Positions 19,770 through 27,105 of a DNA stretch of 64,000 bases are shown one piece after another (the stretch's first letter is position 1; every line of letters starts with the position of its first letter). The stretch is from assembly GCF_013375035.1 (NCBI RefSeq), contig NZ_CP056032.1, positions 2,278,001 through 2,342,000 on the forward strand. Reading direction: 5' to 3'. Both the position numbers and the translations under genes were made by a program. Source of the DNA: Spirosoma sp. KUDC1026. GTDB taxonomy: Bacteria; Bacteroidota; Bacteroidia; Cytophagales; Spirosomataceae. The notes under the pieces are model-generated. The model did no database searches. It worked only from the letters and a program-made list of their open reading frames with translations, and was not told where the DNA came from.

Positions 19770-19799
19770 AAGCCGCCTGTTTCCGGAAACAGGCGGCTT
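19770..19799 (-). terminator. Terminator of Nfu gene
   Basis: A perfect 15-bp palindromic stem (AAGCCGCCTGTTTCC and complement) is followed by six Ts on the minus strand. It lies between the Nfu gene and the Ddl-like gene. Confidence 0.85.
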
Positions 19800-19884
19800 A
19801 GGTCATATGTATTGCGAACTCAACTGCGCTCCGGTTCCGTCATGAACGGTTGAAACGCAGCTCATTAAAGGCATTGCTTCTGGT

Positions 19885-20151
19885 TTAGAAAGCAGGCGTG
19901 ATGTTGATTGCTTCCACTTTCTTAATTTCGGGAACAGCCTTCAGGATAGCCTCTTCCAGCCCGCCCTTGAAGGTCATGGCCGACATAGGGCAGGAGCCGC
20001 AGGAACCCATCAATTCCAGCCGAACGGTTTTGTCGTCGGTAATCTCTAATATCTTTACGTTACCACCGTCGGCTGCCAGGTATGGGCGTACACTGTCGAG
20101 AGCTCGTTCGATGCGGGTAACCAATTCGTCGTTTACTATTGCCGTCTCCAT
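19885..20151 (-). CDS. NifU-like Fe-S scaffold/carrier protein (Nfu domain)
   Basis: An 88-aa single-domain Nfu protein with ALDSVRPYLAADGGNVKILE and the cluster-binding CGSC (C51 and C54) in GSCGSCPMSAMTFKGG. Two protomers would bridge a [4Fe-4S] cluster and pass it to client enzymes. It lies 42 bp after the Mrp ATPase gene on the same strand, and Mrp is itself an Fe-S carrier, so the two likely form one Fe-S maturation operon. The terminator at 19770-19799 closes the unit. Confidence 0.92.
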   Translation of the reverse strand: METAIVNDELVTRIERALDSVRPYLAADGGNVKILEITDDKTVRLELMGSCGSCPMSAMTFKGGLEEAILKAVPEIKKVEAINITPAF

Positions 20152-20193
20152 GAAATCCTGTGATTTACGGTAAAATTATCATTTCCGAGTGAT

Positions 20194-21297
20194 CTACGCA
20201 ACTACTACGCGTTTTGTCTGATCCTGTGACGCGTTGCGGATTGCCACCTGCTGCGCCAGCGCTTCGGCTGCATCCTGAAACGCTTCGGTAGCCACGGGTT
20301 CGCCCATGCTGATAGCGGGTCGACCTTCATCGCCGGCTTCGCGGATGCTCTGCACCAGCGGAATCTGACCCAGCAGCGGTACATCGAACTGATCAGCCAG
20401 TTGCTGACCACCCCCTTTGCCAAAAATATAATACTTGTGGTCTGGGAGCTCAGCCGGGGTGAAATACGACATATTCTCGATCACGCCCAGTACCGGTACG
20501 TTGATCTGCGGCTGACGAAACATCGCCAAGCCCTTAGTGGCATCGGCCAGCGCCACTTTCTGCGGAGTCGTTACGATGATGGCTCCGGTTACCGGTACGG
20601 TCTGTACCAGCGTCAGGTGAATATCGCCGGTACCTGGCGGCAGGTCGATCAGTAGGTAGTCCAGTTCACCCCAGTCGGCATCGGAGAAAAACTGCTGCAG
20701 GGCGCGACCAGCCATAGTCCCCCGCCAGATAATGGCCTGACCCGGTGCTACCAGCAGACCCATCGACAACATCTTGATACCGAACTGCCGGATGGGTTCC
20801 ATGCGCGTTACGCCGTCGACCTGAAAGACGCGGGGTTGAATATCTTCCGCGCCAAACATGGTTGGCATGGACGGTCCGTAAATATCGGCGTCGATGATAC
20901 CCACCTTGGCGCCTGATTTATGCAGGGCAATGGCCAAGTTCGCCGTAACGGTCGATTTGCCTACGCCACCTTTCCCCGACGACACAGCAATGATATTTTT
21001 GACTCCGGGCAGGGTAGGGGTATTACTACGCGTCGAGGTAACATCCGACACCATGTTGATGGAAATCTGAATATCGGCACCAATGTGGGCGTGGATCGCA
21101 TCTTCGCACCGTTTCCGGATAACTTCTTTCAGTGGGCAGGCGGGGGTGGTCAGGACAACCGTAAACTTAACCGAGCCAATACCCAGCGTTATATCTTTGA
21201 CCATATCCAGCGAGACCAGATCGCGTTTCAGGTCAGGCTCCTCAACGGTGCTTAAGGCTTGTAAAACAGATTCTTTCGATAATCGGTAATCAGACAT
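20194..21297 (-). CDS. Mrp/ApbC-type Fe-S cluster carrier ATPase
   Basis: The N-terminal 85 residues form a DUF59/MIP18-like domain (ALSTVEEPDLKRDLVSLDMV), followed by a ParA/MinD-type ATPase. The deviant Walker A is SSGKGGVGKSTVTANLA (about 106-122); then come DADIYGPSMPTMFG and DYLLIDLPPGTGD. The CxxC pair of Mrp proteins is not obvious in this copy. The 367-aa length is typical. It is followed by the Nfu gene. Long hairpin element A sits between the GSCFA gene upstream and this start codon. Confidence 0.92.
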   Translation of the reverse strand: MSDYRLSKESVLQALSTVEEPDLKRDLVSLDMVKDITLGIGSVKFTVVLTTPACPLKEVIRKRCEDAIHAHIGADIQISINMVSDVTSTRSNTPTLPGVKNIIAVSSGKGGVGKSTVTANLAIALHKSGAKVGIIDADIYGPSMPTMFGAEDIQPRVFQVDGVTRMEPIRQFGIKMLSMGLLVAPGQAIIWRGTMAGRALQQFFSDADWGELDYLLIDLPPGTGDIHLTLVQTVPVTGAIIVTTPQKVALADATKGLAMFRQPQINVPVLGVIENMSYFTPAELPDHKYYIFGKGGGQQLADQFDVPLLGQIPLVQSIREAGDEGRPAISMGEPVATEAFQDAAEALAQQVAIRNASQDQTKRVVVA

Positions 21298-21303
21298 AGT
21301 GCT

Positions 21304-21392
21304 AAAAAGAGAAAAGAGGAGATGAGGAGGGAGAGACGGGAAATTCTAGACGAATATCCCTTCTCCTTCTTCCCTTTCCTCTTTTCTCCCCC
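21304..21392. repeat. Polypurine/polypyrimidine hairpin element A
   Basis: A purine arm (about 21304-21340, GAGGA-rich) is followed by a short loop and a pyrimidine arm (about 21358-21392, TCCTC-rich), giving an imperfect long inverted repeat. The right arm runs into the 3' end of the GSCFA gene and encodes its last residues. Related to elements B, C and D. Confidence 0.65.
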
Positions 21393-22368
21393 AGTTTAAA
21401 CGACTTCGTACGTCGGTCAGTTCCGCCGACATATCCACGAACTTGGATATATTTTCCAGTTTCGTCTGCAAGTTCATCAAAAACTGGCGATGGGCACCGG
21501 AGTGTTCGCCATAAAGTGGCCGATGCTGTAAGGCTTTACGAATACCAGACCACTCGCTGATGAACTGACGAAGCCCGGTATCAAACGCACTTTCGGCAAA
21601 TTTACCGAAGATATAGTCATGCGCCTGCGCGTTCGGATGAATCAGGTCGGCTTCGTAAAAACGGTAATCGCGCAGATCGTCCATCATGAGTTCGTAGGCC
21701 GGGAAATAATGTACGCCCTTATGCCAGGTCGTTAACTCATGCGTCAGGACACGTAGCATCGACTTGCTGACCTGATTAGTGGGTAATGTATCGCGGGTGT
21801 GCCGCACCGGACTAACCGTCAGCAGTACGTTCAGGGCTGGATTAGCCTTGCGTAGTGTTTTTAGTAACCCTGTCAGTTCGTCGCGTACATGATCGATCTG
21901 GTACAGGTACTTTTCGAACAGCGAACCAGGCATTTTGTGGCAATTGGCCACGACTTTGCCCGATTCAATGTATCGATAAACGACCGCCGTCCCCAACGTT
22001 ACCAACAGAACATCGGCCTGTCGGAGCGCGTCGGCGGTTTGGTGTAATACGTGAAGCAGTTTCTCCCGAAGTTCATCCTTCGTTGCCGCAAACAGCGACG
22101 AGTGAAAATCATAATGGAACCAGATGCCGTCGCGCTCAACATAGTGACTATCTGCTGGCTCGGCCCCCGTCAGCGCCATTGTGAGAAGTTTGTTGATCGA
22201 AACCGGATTGAAGATCGTACCGAATGGGTTGTTCAGGACTGCCAGTTTGTTATCGCTAAGTCGCTGGCCCATTACGTCGGCAAAGCACGATCCGATGGTC
22301 ACAATACGGCTGTTCAGGCTGATCTGAAAAGAGAGTGTTTCGGGCGAAAGTTCGGTATGAAACTGCAT
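21346..22368 (-). CDS. GSCFA-domain protein
   Basis: The start is MQFHTELSP (22368); the five residues before it in the longer frame are not needed. The family name motif GSCFA is visible in IVTIGSCFADVMGQRL near residue 27, followed by LNNPFGTIFNPVSI and, later, LLVTLGTAVVYR and the catalytic-looking DLIHPNAQAHDYIFGKF. GSCFA proteins resemble SGNH/GDSL hydrolases and are common in Bacteroidota; the substrate is unknown. The charged tail (GRKEEREEGEG) is encoded by hairpin element A, so the C-terminus has probably been reshaped by that repeat. Confidence 0.88.
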   Translation of the reverse strand: MQFHTELSPETLSFQISLNSRIVTIGSCFADVMGQRLSDNKLAVLNNPFGTIFNPVSINKLLTMALTGAEPADSHYVERDGIWFHYDFHSSLFAATKDELREKLLHVLHQTADALRQADVLLVTLGTAVVYRYIESGKVVANCHKMPGSLFEKYLYQIDHVRDELTGLLKTLRKANPALNVLLTVSPVRHTRDTLPTNQVSKSMLRVLTHELTTWHKGVHYFPAYELMMDDLRDYRFYEADLIHPNAQAHDYIFGKFAESAFDTGLRQFISEWSGIRKALQHRPLYGEHSGAHRQFLMNLQTKLENISKFVDMSAELTDVRSRLNWGRKEEREEGEGIFV

Positions 22369-22382
22369 ACTTAATAAACACA

Positions 22383-22407
22383 AAAACGGACTGATTAGGT
22401 CCGTTTT
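22383..22407 (-). terminator. Terminator of Uma2-family gene
   Basis: A 9-bp stem (AAAACGGAC) with 7-nt loop and T-rich tail on the minus strand, between the Uma2-family gene and GSCFA. Confidence 0.75.
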
Positions 22408-22441
22408 ACAGAGAAATTTCCATTATGCAACTATCTGATTA

Positions 22442-23107
22442 TTAGTTCATAAGGAGCTTTAATAGTGCTTTATTACTGGCTTCTTCATTAAATACAGCTT
22501 CCACTTCAATTCGAAAACCTGCTACAATTTTTGATTCAACTTCTTGCTGAATCTTAAACGTATTTTCCAGAGTGAAAGTCTCTAAATCTACATCGAGAAT
22601 GTACTGCTCAATGAGTTGCTTACGAGTATCTACAATCCAGTATTCCTGCACTCCATGTGCGGCATAGTCATTGTATTTGACACCCCGATCAATTTTTTCT
22701 GTGCTCTTCGAAAGTACTTCAACAACTAGATCAGGAGCCGGAAACTGCATCATTTCGCTTCCGAATGTTTGTGACCGTTCTGTATTCCAAAAGCAGACAT
22801 CAGGTTCATAATCATTACGTGTCAGCGAAATCATTGCCTTCTCCGAAGCAACACGACCTAGCTTGTGCTTGATAACATATGCTTTAAGAAGACTATACAA
22901 ATTGCCGACTGCTACCCAGTGGCGTTCTTTAACAGGAGAATGCATCACAATAGCTCCGTTAATAAATTCGGCTTTGTGATCTTCATTTACCCAGTCATAA
23001 AATTGCTGCCGCTGATGGGCTTCGTCGCGCAAAACAGTCTCAGCCTGCTGCATCAACAATTTTATATTAGGGGCTTCCAGTAACTGTTCAAGATCAAGGC
23101 TGGCCAT
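22442..23107 (-). CDS. Uma2-family (DUF820) PD-(D/E)XK nuclease-fold protein
   Basis: I choose the ATG at 23107 (MASLDLEQLL); the longer TTG start lies in the T-run of the rplI terminator. The fold's acidic blocks are present: YEPDVCFWN (Asp), PDLVVEVLSKSTEKIDRG (the D-ExK-like core VVEVLSKST), KYNDYAAHGVQEYWIVD. Uma2 proteins are abundant in cyanobacteria and Bacteroidota; cellular role and DNA target are unclear. Base composition is more AT-rich than neighbours. A TATATTTG -7 element sits 19 nt upstream. Confidence 0.85.
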   Translation of the reverse strand: MASLDLEQLLEAPNIKLLMQQAETVLRDEAHQRQQFYDWVNEDHKAEFINGAIVMHSPVKERHWVAVGNLYSLLKAYVIKHKLGRVASEKAMISLTRNDYEPDVCFWNTERSQTFGSEMMQFPAPDLVVEVLSKSTEKIDRGVKYNDYAAHGVQEYWIVDTRKQLIEQYILDVDLETFTLENTFKIQQEVESKIVAGFRIEVEAVFNEEASNKALLKLLMN

Positions 23108-23125
23108 TGTAACGGTCTGTTTACC

Positions 23126-23133
23126 CAAATATA
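23126..23133 (-). promoter_or_regulatory. -7 promoter element of Uma2-family gene
   Basis: Minus strand TATATTTG matches TAnnTTTG. It directly follows the rplI terminator T-run, so the terminator and this promoter are nearly fused. Confidence 0.45.
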
Positions 23134-23140
23134 ACAAAAA

Positions 23141-23172
23141 AGCGGTCTGCCAGGCTAACCCGGCAGACCGCT
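23141..23172 (-). terminator. Terminator of rpsF-rpsR-rplI operon
   Basis: An 11-bp perfect stem (AGCGGTCTGCC) with 10-nt loop and a T-run on the minus strand, 21 bp past the rplI stop. Confidence 0.9.
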
Positions 23173-23192
23173 GTATGCTTGTTGCTTATCGA

Positions 23193-23636
23193 CTATTCTG
23201 CCGACACAACTTCAAACTTCACCGTGTGCTTCACGTCTTTGTGCAGATCGATCAGCGCTTCGTAGGTACCCAGCGTTTTCACGTCGTCAACCGAAATTTT
23301 CTTCCGGTCGATGTCGAAGCCTTTTTCGCGCAGGGCATCAGCTACCTGCGTGTTGGTTACACGACCGAAAATTTTGCCGCTGTCACCCGCTTTCGCTGGG
23401 ATCGTCAGGGTCAGATCACCGATGTTGTCAGCAATTGACTGAGCGTCATTTTTGATCTTCTCGGCTTTGTGCGCTGCCTGGCGAACGTTTTCTGCAACGA
23501 TCTTTTTGTTCGAATCGGTTGCCATTACTGCAAATCCCTGAGGAATCAGGTAATTGCGGCCGTAACCGGGCTTCACCGTAACGGTGTCGTTCTTATAGCC
23601 CAGACCGGCGATATCAGTTTTTAAAATGATTTCCAT
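23193..23636 (-). CDS. rplI: Large subunit ribosomal protein bL9
   Basis: The start is MEIILKTDIAGLGYKNDTV (23636), the conserved bL9 N-terminus. PGYGRNYLIPQGFAV follows, then the long connecting helix and the C-terminal domain (GRVTNTQVADALREKGFDI, KISVDDVKTLGTYEAL). The 147-aa length is standard. It is the last gene of the rpsF-rpsR-rplI unit and binds 23S rRNA near L1. Confidence 0.97.
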   Translation of the reverse strand: MEIILKTDIAGLGYKNDTVTVKPGYGRNYLIPQGFAVMATDSNKKIVAENVRQAAHKAEKIKNDAQSIADNIGDLTLTIPAKAGDSGKIFGRVTNTQVADALREKGFDIDRKKISVDDVKTLGTYEALIDLHKDVKHTVKFEVVSAE

Positions 23637-23683
23637 TGATCTATAAAGTTTGGCGATCCGGCGATGCAAGCACCGCCTGACAA

Positions 23684-23935
23684 TTATTTCAGTGAATCCC
23701 CTACGTATGGCAGGATAGCCAGATGGCGAGCGCGTTTAACGGCCTGAGCCACTTTACGCTGGTTTTTCAGGCTCGTACCGGTCAGCCGGCGAGGCAGAAT
23801 TTTGCCTTGCTCGTTGAGCAGTTTCAGCAGGAAATTGCCGTCTTTGTAGTCAATGTATTTAATGCCGGCTTTCTTGAAGCGGTCGTATTTTTTGCGGTTC
23901 TCGGTTTTCGAGATCGATTCGTTTTGCAGACTCAT
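23684..23935 (-). CDS. rpsR: Small subunit ribosomal protein bS18
   Basis: An 83-aa bS18 with the core [16 protein letters not shown], then [19 protein letters not shown] and [12 protein letters not shown]. It lies 2 bp after the rpsF stop codon and pairs with bS6 on the 30S platform. In Flavobacterium, structural work implicates bS18, bS6 and bS21 in sequestering the 16S anti-Shine-Dalgarno end. Confidence 0.97.
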   Translation of the reverse strand: MSLQNESISKTENRKKYDRFKKAGIKYIDYKDGNFLLKLLNEQGKILPRRLTGTSLKNQRKVAQAVKRARHLAILPYVGDSLK

Positions 23936-23937
23936 GA

Positions 23938-24312
23938 TTACTTGGCCTCCCCGGCGTTTTCGGTTTGTTTTTTCTTACCCACTAAGCCATTCCGTTTCCG
24001 GTCGTTGTAAGCAACAGCGTGCTTGTCGAGCGAAACCGTCAGGTGACGGATGATACGTTCATCACGTAGATACTCGGTGTTGAGTTTCTCGATGATGGTA
24101 CCGGGAGCCTTGAACTCGAAGAGTTGGTAGTAACCCGTGTTTTTGTGCTGGATAGGGTATGCCAGTTTGCGCAGACCCATATTTTCTTCGTGAACGAGCT
24201 CCGCACCGTTGTCGGTCAGCACTTTGCGGAACTTGTCAACGGCGTCCTTCATCTGAGCATCAGATAAAACGGGAGTTAAAATGAACACCGTTTCGTAGTT
24301 ATTGGGAAACAT
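23938..24312 (-). CDS. rpsF: Small subunit ribosomal protein bS6
   Basis: The start is [18 protein letters not shown] (24312). The longer frame reads back into hairpin element B and is not coding. [28 protein letters not shown] and DERIIRHL are typical bS6 blocks. The 124-aa length includes a Lys-rich tail. A TACCTTTG promoter element at 24339-24346 implies a short leader of about 20 nt that excludes most of element B. Confidence 0.96.
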   Translation of the reverse strand: MFPNNYETVFILTPVLSDAQMKDAVDKFRKVLTDNGAELVHEENMGLRKLAYPIQHKNTGYYQLFEFKAPGTIIEKLNTEYLRDERIIRHLTVSLDKHAVAYNDRKRNGLVGKKKQTENAGEAK

Positions 24313-24338
24313 TGTGTAATTGGTTTGAAATGAGGGCG

Positions 24339-24346
24339 CAAAGGTA
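24339..24346 (-). promoter_or_regulatory. -7 promoter element of rpsF
   Basis: Minus strand TACCTTTG, a full TAnnTTTG match 27 nt upstream of the rpsF start. The spacer and expected -33 region fall inside the purine arm of element B, so the repeat may influence this promoter. Confidence 0.55.
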
Positions 24347-24468
24347 AGGAAAAAGGAGAAAGGGTGCAAGGGGAGGTGGGAAATTTTAGGAGGAAAAGAG
24401 GAGGGGAGGAAGGAGAAAAGGGATTGCTGACGCACAGTTCCTTTCCTCCTTCCTCCCCTTCTCCTTTA
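24345..24468. repeat. Polypurine/polypyrimidine hairpin element B
   Basis: A long purine stretch (24345-24423) is followed by a loop (about 24424-24437) and a pyrimidine arm (24438-24468). The best-paired core is AGGGGAGGAAGGAG with its complement. Right of the loop, TTCCTTTCCTCCTTCC matches element D. The stop codon of the upstream coiled-coil gene lies in the right arm. Confidence 0.8.
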
Positions 24469-25416
24469 TTTAACAGTAAACCCGCCTTCACCGATGCGGA
24501 AACCTTCACAGTAGAGTTCGATGGTGTAGGTACCGGGTTTGAAACGCTGTCCACCCCGCCCATAAATGACGTTGATTTGCTGGCGGCTGTTATCAAAATC
24601 AAAGCGCTGCATGGCCGTATAAATTGTCGGCTGACTGTTGTAGATAAACTCACCGGAGCCGGTAGCCATATCGGAGAGAATAGCCCCGTTGGGGTCCAGA
24701 ATTCGGATAAACAACTCTTTCGACTCCTGACGGGCCAGCCCATTGGGGGCCAGCCGGATGGCAAGGTGGAGCTTGTCAATCTGCTTCGCCCGGAAACTGT
24801 CGCCCTCTCGTTCGCGCCCGTTGTCGTTGATTGCCGTCACCGTAACGTTCTCGGCCCGCAGGGCGGCTGCGATGCTTACTTTTTCGCTTAGCTCCTGATT
24901 ACGGGTAATAATGGACTGCACCGAATCACTCAGCGACTGGCGTTCGGCTTTCAGACCCGTGTTTTCCTGGCGTAATGAATCGTTTACCTGATTCAGCTGC
25001 CCGTTTTCGGTAGACAGGCGGGTCAGCTCCTGATCTTTCTGGGCTAGCAGCGACTGGTAATTACGAATCTTCTGATCGTATTTTTTGCTGTCGAACGCAT
25101 TAACGTTACGTAGGGCCTCCTTGTCGCGTTCAAGCTGCTCACGTATTTTGAGCAATGAGTCGACACTGCCGCCCAACTGCTGTATGGCAGCAATTTTCGT
25201 GTCCAGTTGAGTGGCAATTGAATCGAGCTTGGTGCGGGCCGACAGGACTTCTTCCGTTTTAACGGCGATGGCCGCGTCCTTCGATTTATTTTCCTGCCGC
25301 TCCTGAAACCAGAAATAAAACAAGAGAATATTCAGAAAGGCCAGGATGAGCAGGGCAACAAGCAGGTAATTTCGACTGGTGTTTTTAGGTTGAGGACGAG
25401 GTTCAAGTAAAGCCAT
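24466..25416 (-). CDS. Membrane-anchored coiled-coil protein (hypothetical)
   Basis: A short cytoplasmic N-terminus is followed by one membrane segment (about residues 17-37, LLVALLILAFLNILLFYFW). A long coiled coil runs from 40 to about 185, with SLLAQKDQELTRLSTENG and NDSLRQENTGLKAERQ. A C-terminal beta-rich domain (about 195-316) ends in YTIELYCEGFRIGEGGFTVK. I recall similar unnamed proteins in Cytophagales, but know no function. The architecture suggests an envelope-spanning or structural role. Its stop codon sits in hairpin element B. Confidence 0.8.
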   Translation of the reverse strand: MALLEPRPQPKNTSRNYLLVALLILAFLNILLFYFWFQERQENKSKDAAIAVKTEEVLSARTKLDSIATQLDTKIAAIQQLGGSVDSLLKIREQLERDKEALRNVNAFDSKKYDQKIRNYQSLLAQKDQELTRLSTENGQLNQVNDSLRQENTGLKAERQSLSDSVQSIITRNQELSEKVSIAAALRAENVTVTAINDNGREREGDSFRAKQIDKLHLAIRLAPNGLARQESKELFIRILDPNGAILSDMATGSGEFIYNSQPTIYTAMQRFDFDNSRQQINVIYGRGGQRFKPGTYTIELYCEGFRIGEGGFTVK

Positions 25417-25598
25417 ACACGATTCAAAAACAGTTGGGTCGCGGGGTAACGCGGAGAACTAATACAACGAATTGTTTATTGTACTAGACACGCAGTCCGG
25501 GGTTTTTCGGCCAAAAACTACGCCTTTCTGCGTAGTTCTCAAACCGAATACCTTACAAACCGCCTGACTGGCTAATTTGTCACAGTTTGCCTATTTTT

Positions 25599-26255
25599 AT
25601 GATTACCGAGAATATTCAGCTGATTGAGCGCGAGTTAGCCGGTAAAGCTCGACTAATTGCCGTTACGAAAACCAAGCCGGTTTCCATGCTCCGGGAAGCC
25701 TACGACGCAGGAAGTCGGTTGTTTGGCGAAAATAAAGTGCAGGAGATGGCCGAGAAACAGACGCAGCTTCCGGCTGATGTCCAGTGGCACATGATTGGTC
25801 ACCTGCAGAGTAACAAGGTGAAATACATGGCCGGTTTCGTTACGTTGATCCACTCAGTCGACAGCCTGAAGCTGCTGCAGGAAATCAACCGGCAGGCGGC
25901 CAAGCACGATCGTACTATCGACTGCCTGCTGCAAATCCACATTGCTACCGAAGAAACCAAGTTTGGTCTCTCGGCCGATGAAGCCCAGGAATTACTCAAT
26001 GCGCCCGAACTGGATCAGCTACCCAATATCCGGATAGTCGGACTGATGGGACTGGCGTCGAACACCGACAATCAGGACCAGGTTCGGCAGGAGTTCCGGG
26101 GGCTGAAAGAATTATTCGACCGGCTGGCAACCATTCAGCGGCCTATGCTTGATTTCCGGGAGCTATCGATGGGCATGAGTGGTGATTATCGCATTGCTGT
26201 GGAGGAGGGGAGTACACTGGTTCGGGTGGGGAGTGCTATTTTTGGGGCTCGATAG
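25599..26255 (+). CDS. YggS/PROSC-type PLP homeostasis protein
   Basis: I start at the ATG at 25599 (MITENIQLIERELAGKARL); a TTG at 25587 is possible. A TIM-barrel Fold-III PLP protein: LIAVTKTKPVSM (PLP lysine), FGENKVQEMAEK, WHMIGHLQSNKVKYM, LLQIHIATEETKFG, LMGLASNTDN and ELSMGMSGDYRIAVEEGSTLVRVG. YggS proteins buffer pyridoxal phosphate and affect amino-acid balance, without known catalysis. The 218-aa length is normal. A gene of unrelated function (DUF423) follows after 48 bp. Confidence 0.94.
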   Translation: MITENIQLIERELAGKARLIAVTKTKPVSMLREAYDAGSRLFGENKVQEMAEKQTQLPADVQWHMIGHLQSNKVKYMAGFVTLIHSVDSLKLLQEINRQAAKHDRTIDCLLQIHIATEETKFGLSADEAQELLNAPELDQLPNIRIVGLMGLASNTDNQDQVRQEFRGLKELFDRLATIQRPMLDFRELSMGMSGDYRIAVEEGSTLVRVGSAIFGAR

Positions 26256-26303
26256 CACATTGACTACGCATTTAAACCGGGCGGTCGCGTCCGAATAACT
26301 ACC

Positions 26304-26681
26304 ATGAAATTCTTTATTCAGGCGGGGGCTATACTTGGTTTACTAGGTGTAGGTCTCGGTGCTTTCGGGGCTCATGCCCTACGTACCATGCTCGAAGCCT
26401 CGGGTCGGGCTGCTACGTTCGAAACGGCGGTAAAATATCAGTTCTACCACGCACTGGCTCTGGTGCTGATAGGCGTACTGATGCAGGTGTTCGGTACTAA
26501 TCCCACGGCGGTGAAGCTGCTGGGCTGGGCTGGCTACTCCTTTCTGGGCGGTGTCCTAGTCTTTTCCGGCTCGTTGTATCTGCTCTGTTTTACGGGCGTT
26601 ACCTGGCTGGGCGCGATTACGCCCCTGGGCGGACTGGCTATGCTGGCGGGCTGGGCCTTGCTATTTTGGGCATTTCTGTGA
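26304..26681 (+). CDS. DUF423 small integral membrane protein
   Basis: A 125-aa protein with four predicted membrane helices. The family signature begins GLLGVGLGAFGAHALR and continues TAVKYQFYHALALVLIG, then LGWAGYSFLGGVLVFSGSLY and ITPLGGLAMLAGW. Function is unknown; homologues are widespread (YgdD-like). It lies just after the YggS gene and before a tiny membrane protein gene, all on the plus strand. Confidence 0.9.
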   Translation: MKFFIQAGAILGLLGVGLGAFGAHALRTMLEASGRAATFETAVKYQFYHALALVLIGVLMQVFGTNPTAVKLLGWAGYSFLGGVLVFSGSLYLLCFTGVTWLGAITPLGGLAMLAGWALLFWAFL

Positions 26682-26748
26682 AAAAATTAGGTAGAACAGC
26701 GTTACGTTCGGAGTAGGTCATCGTCCGAAGCCTGTAACCTTGACTACA

Positions 26749-26907
26749 ATGCTGAATATTGATCCGTACATGTATCACCTGGCCGTCTGGCTGATTACGC
26801 TTGGTCTGGCCGTCGCCTTCGGGTTCCTGCTCGGAACGATCCTGAACGAGCGTCGTCCGGTACAGCCGCTGCAGTCAAAGCGGAAATCGTCCTGGGTGAG
26901 ACCGTAA
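26749..26907 (+). CDS. Small single-pass membrane protein, 52 aa
   Basis: An ATG-initiated frame of 52 codons. Residues 11-31 form one hydrophobic helix (LAVWLITLGLAVAFGFLLG), followed by a basic tail (ERRPVQPLQSKRKSSW). A strong terminator (26929-26954) follows 21 bp after the stop, which supports it as an expressed gene. I recognise no family. It lies downstream of the DUF423 gene by 67 bp and may be co-transcribed. Confidence 0.55.
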   Translation: MLNIDPYMYHLAVWLITLGLAVAFGFLLGTILNERRPVQPLQSKRKSSWVRP

Positions 26908-26928
26908 CTTGTAACGTAACCGTTTGCG

Positions 26929-26954
26929 GCCCCGGTAGCACTCGCTGCCGGGGC
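26929..26954 (+). terminator. Terminator after the 52-aa membrane protein gene
   Basis: An 11-bp stem with one mismatch (GCCCCGGTAGC/GCTGCCGGGGC) and 4-nt loop, followed by TTTTG. Confidence 0.8.
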
Positions 26955-27051
26955 TTTTGTGTGTCATAATCAGTCGTATAGCCGGAAATCGGTAGCTCGT
27001 TCACGATGGACCGGGCGGTGAGCAGACATTCCGTTCCTGCCCGAACTTTCG

Positions 27052-27059
27052 TACCTTTG
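27052..27059 (+). promoter_or_regulatory. -7 promoter element of prfC
   Basis: TACCTTTG is a full match to TAnnTTTG, 46 nt upstream of the prfC start codon. No clear TTTG was found at -33. Confidence 0.5.
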
Positions 27060-27105
27060 CTGACGTATTTCTATACAGAGTACAATAGACGGATCATTCA
27101 TCCAG

